This document shows positions 60,715 to 64,000 of a DNA stretch of 64,000 nt, piece after piece (position 1 is the first letter of the stretch; each line of letters starts with the position of its first letter). The notes under the pieces were generated by a model. The model made no database searches and was not told the DNA's origin. It saw only the letters and a list, made by a program, of their open reading frames with translations. The stretch is from CBDCYH01 sp965224105 (GTDB taxonomy: Bacteria > Bacteroidota > Rhodothermia > Rhodothermales > JABDKH01). The stretch is from positions 1,054,001 to 1,118,000 of the forward strand of contig CBDCYH010000002.1 of the NCBI GenBank assembly GCA_965224105.1, given 5' to 3'. A program made the translations under genes and the position numbers.

Positions 60715-61014
60715 ATGCGTAGCCGACTTCGTGGCGCCCTCATCGCTATTTGGATAGGCACGATGCTGGGTCTCTCCATCCAGGTTGGGGCCTACAGTGC
60801 CAAGACCACCAACAGCCCTTTAGAGTTTGTTGCATCAATAGCGCTATGGGCCGGCGTCAACATACTTGCGACCATTCTACTAACTCTTTTAGCAGAGAAA
60901 GTGCGGCCACAAAAGGTCGCGGCAACCAGCGCGAACAGAATAATTCTTTACACGATGTCGTGGCTGGTCGTGACCACCGCCCAGCTAATAGTCGTGACCC
61001 GTCTGAGCATGTAA
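60715..61014 (+). CDS. Small three-TM membrane protein, last gene of the DUF1835-YbjQ operon
   Basis: This 99-residue protein has three transmembrane segments: ALIAIWIGTMLGLSIQVGAY, FVASIALWAGVNILATILLTLL, and IILYTMSWLVVTTAQLIVV. The short loops carry positive charges (AEKVRPQK). I recognise no family. GGAG precedes the ATG at good spacing. It converges on the VOC gene with 14 bp between stops. Confidence 0.7.
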   Translation: MRSRLRGALIAIWIGTMLGLSIQVGAYSAKTTNSPLEFVASIALWAGVNILATILLTLLAEKVRPQKVAATSANRIILYTMSWLVVTTAQLIVVTRLSM

Positions 61015-61028
61015 CCGACCGGGGACAC

Positions 61029-61400
61029 CTACCGATGTTGGTCGATCAAAATCGTATTCCCATCAGGATCGGTTATTGTAAAACTGGCGCGCCCTTTTGT
61101 TGAAGGGTCAATCAGATTGCCTACATCGATACCCGCCTCTTTCAGATTGCGTTGGATTTCTCTCACGTCGGTGAAGGTCTCTGTCTCCTGCGCGTCTTTG
61201 TCCCAGCCCGGATTGAACGTGAGGATGTTCTCATCAAACATCCCTTGGAAGAGTCCAATTGTTACCTCGTCGTTCCTTAGTATCAGCCAATTCTGTTCTT
61301 CAACTCCGTGGACGACCTTGAATCCGAGATGCTCGTAGAATAGTTTTGATTCACCCAGGTCTTTCACGGCCAGGCTCAACGAAAATACTCCCAAATCCAT
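61029..61400 (-). CDS. VOC (glyoxalase/bleomycin-resistance) family protein
   Basis: This 123-residue protein has the two betaalphabetabetabeta units of the vicinal-oxygen-chelate fold: GVFSLSLAVKDLGESKLFYE, then HLGFKVVHG and LILRNDEVTIGLFQG in the first half, and VREIQRNLKEAGIDVGN then FTITDPDGNTILIDQH in the second. The first metal-ligand position looks like Ser (FSLSLAV) instead of His, so metal binding is uncertain. It may be a binding or resistance protein rather than an enzyme. No neighbour suggests a substrate. Confidence 0.88.
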   Translation of the reverse strand: MDLGVFSLSLAVKDLGESKLFYEHLGFKVVHGVEEQNWLILRNDEVTIGLFQGMFDENILTFNPGWDKDAQETETFTDVREIQRNLKEAGIDVGNLIDPSTKGRASFTITDPDGNTILIDQHR

Positions 61401-61540
61401 TTGTCGCTCTGTCTAGTTTGATGCAAGATATCTTTCGCCATTCGGATTTGGAAGATAGCCCTCGAAAAGGCTGGCATTTATTCCGCTGCTAATCCTGCCC
61501 GATCGCCGACATCGGTACGTTAATTCGTTTCAAGGGAAGC

Positions 61541-61816
61541 CTACGGATTGTAACGACGGAGGACAATTCTGATGGCCACCCAGGGGATCAAGAATAGAAT
61601 TAGAACCAGGGCCTTGAATCCGGCCATAAAGTTGAGCACCAGGGCGTTGGTTTGCGCTGGACTTATTTGGAACAGCGATTCATACATCCGCGGAACCAGG
61701 TCTCCGGAAAGTTGGATAGTGACGAACGTGAAGAGTTGGAAGGCGAAGCCCAGGAGCCAGCAGTATAGCAGCACTCGCGCGGCTGTCTCAAGGGTTTGTC
61801 TGGTCTGTTCTTGCAT
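61541..61816 (-). CDS. Small two-TM membrane protein, unknown function
   Basis: This 91-residue protein begins with a short soluble helix (QEQTRQTLETAARVL). Two transmembrane helices follow (LLYCWLLGFAFQLFTFVTI and FMAGFKALVLILFLIPWVAI) and a basic tail (RIVLRRYNP). I do not recognise it. Gaps of 140 and 90 bp on either side contain nothing I can support. Confidence 0.65.
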   Translation of the reverse strand: MQEQTRQTLETAARVLLYCWLLGFAFQLFTFVTIQLSGDLVPRMYESLFQISPAQTNALVLNFMAGFKALVLILFLIPWVAIRIVLRRYNP

Positions 61817-61906
61817 GGGTTGCCTCGGAATCTATTTAGTCTTGTATACGGCTCTTGTCCCGTAGAGTTACCTGGCTCTCAAGCGTGCAAGGTGCAAAGC
61901 ATCAGG

Positions 61907-63907
61907 CTACAAAATGTCCACACGCGGTGCGTGAGCGCCTACTCTAAATGATGCAGCCATTCCTGTAGCATCCACTCGCCAGATACCGCCATCTCGGGAA
62001 ACAGCAACATCCGGGCGGCCTCCTTCATCCCCAAATTGCGCAATGAAGACTGTCATGATGTGGTGCTCAAGAGCAGCCGGAGATCGAATCTCAATGCACG
62101 GGAAATCTCCCACCTCGACGGGCACGTCTAGCCGAGAGTGTTTAGGCATAGCCCCTGTATCCGAAAAAACAGACCCGGATAAACGACCTCGCGGTCTTTC
62201 AATTACGAACTGGCTTCCTTCGGCGAACACCCTTCCTCCCCCATCCGAGTTGTCCGGAAAAAATCGTATGTCGACTGTTTGTGGACGGTAGCGCAGTTTT
62301 ACCTGATCGAAAATCACGACAACATCCGGTTTTGCAAACAGGACTGTGCGAAGTACCTGGTGCATGTGATAATTATCCAGGATGTAAGCCGCGGTGGCAT
62401 CACTCGTCCACCACACGTGCTCTCCTCGATCTTCATACTGGACGATAGTTGCGTAAGCTTTGCTGTCGTTGGTCCCTTCGAGTCCATCTACATAAGGGTG
62501 ACCACGGCCATCAACCAACACGGCATTATGTCCCTCTGTTTGGCGCATTTTCCAACCAGGCTGACGTCGATCATAGGAGGCTCCAAAGTGGTCGTTTAGC
62601 AGGCGTTCGCCGAACACTTTGTATGTGATGTGGTTTTTGTCGGCGTGCTCATGATTCGCGGGACCACCGCTTTTGAATGCCAGGACCGCATCTTCAGGGT
62701 CCCAGCCTGAGCGACAGATGATCCAGTTGAGATCGTTCCGAACATTCTTCAGTTCCGCTTTGGGCGGCTCGACCGGGGCGTCCGGCCTGAACCATAGGAG
62801 GTCGAAATACCATCGAGGATTGCCTGCCTCTTTTGAAGCATATCCGGCTAACGGATTTCCGGTGTAATCACCAATGCGTGAAATTGAACCTGTTGAAACA
62901 CTCCCTCTCGCATCGCTGAAGTTGACTATATCTGGCGATCCATTAGCAGTCTTACCGAGCTGCATGTACATGATATAGTCGAGCATGCCGTTGTAATTAA
63001 CGAGTGCGCTCCAGTCGATGTCCCCGATTATTCGCTGATGAGCGTCGATAAATGGAAGCAGCGTTCTGAGTGAGTACGAGAGATAGCTAAGACCTTCGAA
63101 GTAGCTCCCATCGGGTGAGATCAATTTCAGGAACCGTTTTGAGCTGGCGACGGCAAGGTCCAACCACTCCCGTGCTCTAGGGTCTCTTCCACGTAATGCG
63201 AGTGCTCCGAGCCCAAGCGCACCCGTGGGTGCAGCACGCAAATTATTGGCCCCAAGAATCATCGGCCACCTCTCCATCGTGATATCGTAGTACCCTGCGT
63301 GCTCTTTGTCAAAATCCCAGCCCTTGACCGTTTCCGGGTTCTCCATGTCGTAGACAGTGTTGTAGCATGCAAGGCAACCTTTGTCAGCAATGGCTTGCAT
63401 CAAGCGAGTGTCCATCCCTAAATCGATGGCATCTCCTAAGACTTCGCGTGCCAGGAGCAGCCTAACGGTCACAAATGATGCACGCTGTATTCCCAGGACT
63501 TCTTCCCCTCCGTCTCGGAAATAATCCCAGTAGGGTCTTTTGATGATTCTTTCGATGGCAGATAATAATGATGCCTCCCGCTCTTGCGAGGGTTCGACGA
63601 GTTGCACCATTGCGCTCTTCGACATCATGTACACGGCAGCCTGAAAGTCTCTAACGATGTTGCCAGACTTCTCGAATGTGTCCAGCGCTTCGCCTAGAGA
63701 TTCAACAGGAATTTTAGCCCACTCACGATACATGGGTCCTATCTCCCGAGTCTTCGAATTCCACTTGATGCGCTCGATCTCTGAGGGTATGATGAACAGC
63801 CGTTCCGTATCATTGCGCAAATGTGCTTGTCCGAGAATTGGTGAGCAGCCAGCATATGCAAGTGCAGATGCGGTTAGGCGGAGATAATCGCGGCGGGTGA
63901 TTGGCAT
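61907..63907 (-). CDS. Heparinase II/III-like polysaccharide lyase, Tat-exported
   Basis: This 666-residue protein starts with a twin-arginine signal (TRRDYLRLTASALAYAG). The N-terminal half is an (alpha/alpha) toroid, as in alginate and heparin lyases. The second half is the heparinase II/III beta-sandwich domain, including NWIICRSGWDPEDAVLAF, GGPANHEHADKNHITYKVFG and LLNDHFGASYD. It should cleave acidic polysaccharides in the periplasm. A sulfatase gene lies far away at 9.5 kb, so the two are not in one locus. The signal peptide ends near a Cys (AGC), so a lipoprotein is possible. The 93 bp beyond its start hold nothing recognisable. Confidence 0.88.
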   Translation of the reverse strand: MPITRRDYLRLTASALAYAGCSPILGQAHLRNDTERLFIIPSEIERIKWNSKTREIGPMYREWAKIPVESLGEALDTFEKSGNIVRDFQAAVYMMSKSAMVQLVEPSQEREASLLSAIERIIKRPYWDYFRDGGEEVLGIQRASFVTVRLLLAREVLGDAIDLGMDTRLMQAIADKGCLACYNTVYDMENPETVKGWDFDKEHAGYYDITMERWPMILGANNLRAAPTGALGLGALALRGRDPRAREWLDLAVASSKRFLKLISPDGSYFEGLSYLSYSLRTLLPFIDAHQRIIGDIDWSALVNYNGMLDYIMYMQLGKTANGSPDIVNFSDARGSVSTGSISRIGDYTGNPLAGYASKEAGNPRWYFDLLWFRPDAPVEPPKAELKNVRNDLNWIICRSGWDPEDAVLAFKSGGPANHEHADKNHITYKVFGERLLNDHFGASYDRRQPGWKMRQTEGHNAVLVDGRGHPYVDGLEGTNDSKAYATIVQYEDRGEHVWWTSDATAAYILDNYHMHQVLRTVLFAKPDVVVIFDQVKLRYRPQTVDIRFFPDNSDGGGRVFAEGSQFVIERPRGRLSGSVFSDTGAMPKHSRLDVPVEVGDFPCIEIRSPAALEHHIMTVFIAQFGDEGGRPDVAVSRDGGIWRVDATGMAASFRVGAHAPRVDIL

Positions 63908-64000
63908 CGGTTCTTCCGGAAGTGGAGTGGAGAGTGCGGAAATTCCAGAGTATCAAACCAGGAATGGAAAGGCAAGTAACGAAAGGTGGGCGCTTGCTGA

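Noticed and set aside
1..64000. CRISPR arrays, tRNA or rRNA genes, insertion sequences, prophage
   Set aside because: No regularly spaced repeats, no cloverleaf or TPsiC-like GGTTCGAATCC stretch, no transposase or integrase motifs were seen.

Overview
The window looks like a chromosomal segment of a Gram-negative member of the Bacteroidota/Rhodothermota/Balneolota group. The evidence is indirect but consistent. Four proteins end in a type IX secretion (T9SS) C-terminal sorting domain. There is a TonB-dependent receptor/YncE-type lipoprotein pair of the BtuB-BtuG kind, a DUF3109 protein, many starts without a Shine-Dalgarno sequence, and a few candidate promoters of the TTG-N19-20-TAnnTTTG style. 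Base composition is near 50 % GC and uniform by eye. I see no prophage, insertion sequence, integron, CRISPR array, rRNA or tRNA.

Layout. 1-2.9 kb (minus): a vitamin B12 uptake operon with a cobalamin riboswitch, a BtuB-like receptor and a BtuG-like beta-propeller lipoprotein cut by the window edge. 2.9-11.1 kb: a beta-CASP RNase-like hydrolase, a class-A beta-lactamase-fold serine hydrolase without a signal peptide, a small membrane coiled-coil protein, rnc, gcvP and a lipoprotein sulfatase. 11.1-16.8 kb: a T9SS cargo protein, an HMG-CoA lyase-like enzyme, an M1 peptidase with a six-TM membrane partner, and a small hypothetical. 16.9-20.6 kb (minus): DUF3109 - rpoN - class V aminotransferase. 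20.7-31.1 kb: ruvB, ahcY, fdxA, a 1372-residue M36-type secreted protease overlapping the 3' end of metK, acpP-fabF, and a DUF721/DciA-like gene. 31.3-36.1 kb: TolC, an MlaC-like protein, a GT-A-like glycosyltransferase, and a fusion of a TIM-barrel-like ectodomain to a multi-TM membrane domain.

36.2-51.8 kb (minus): a complete, tightly packed division and cell-wall (dcw) operon. Its order is mraZ, rsmH, an 80-residue unknown, ftsL, ftsI (with PASTA), murE, mraY, murD, ftsW, murG, murC, ftsQ, ftsA, ftsZ, without murB or ddl. Two 10-bp-phased MraZ-type boxes precede it and a strong hairpin follows ftsZ. 52-53.5 kb: a tandem pair of GT-A-like proteins related to the one at 33.5 kb; the first has lost the DxD motif. 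53.5-57.7 kb: an unknown membrane protein and two T9SS cargo proteins (Asp-box propeller; FG-GAP propeller). 57.7-64 kb: a nitronate monooxygenase-family flavoprotein, a four-gene operon starting with DUF1835 and YbjQ, a VOC protein, a small membrane protein and a Tat-exported heparinase II/III-like lyase.

Most of the window is housekeeping. The less ordinary parts are the B12 operon, the unknown gene inside dcw, the GT trio and TIM-barrel/membrane fusion flanking dcw, and the DUF1835/YbjQ operon.
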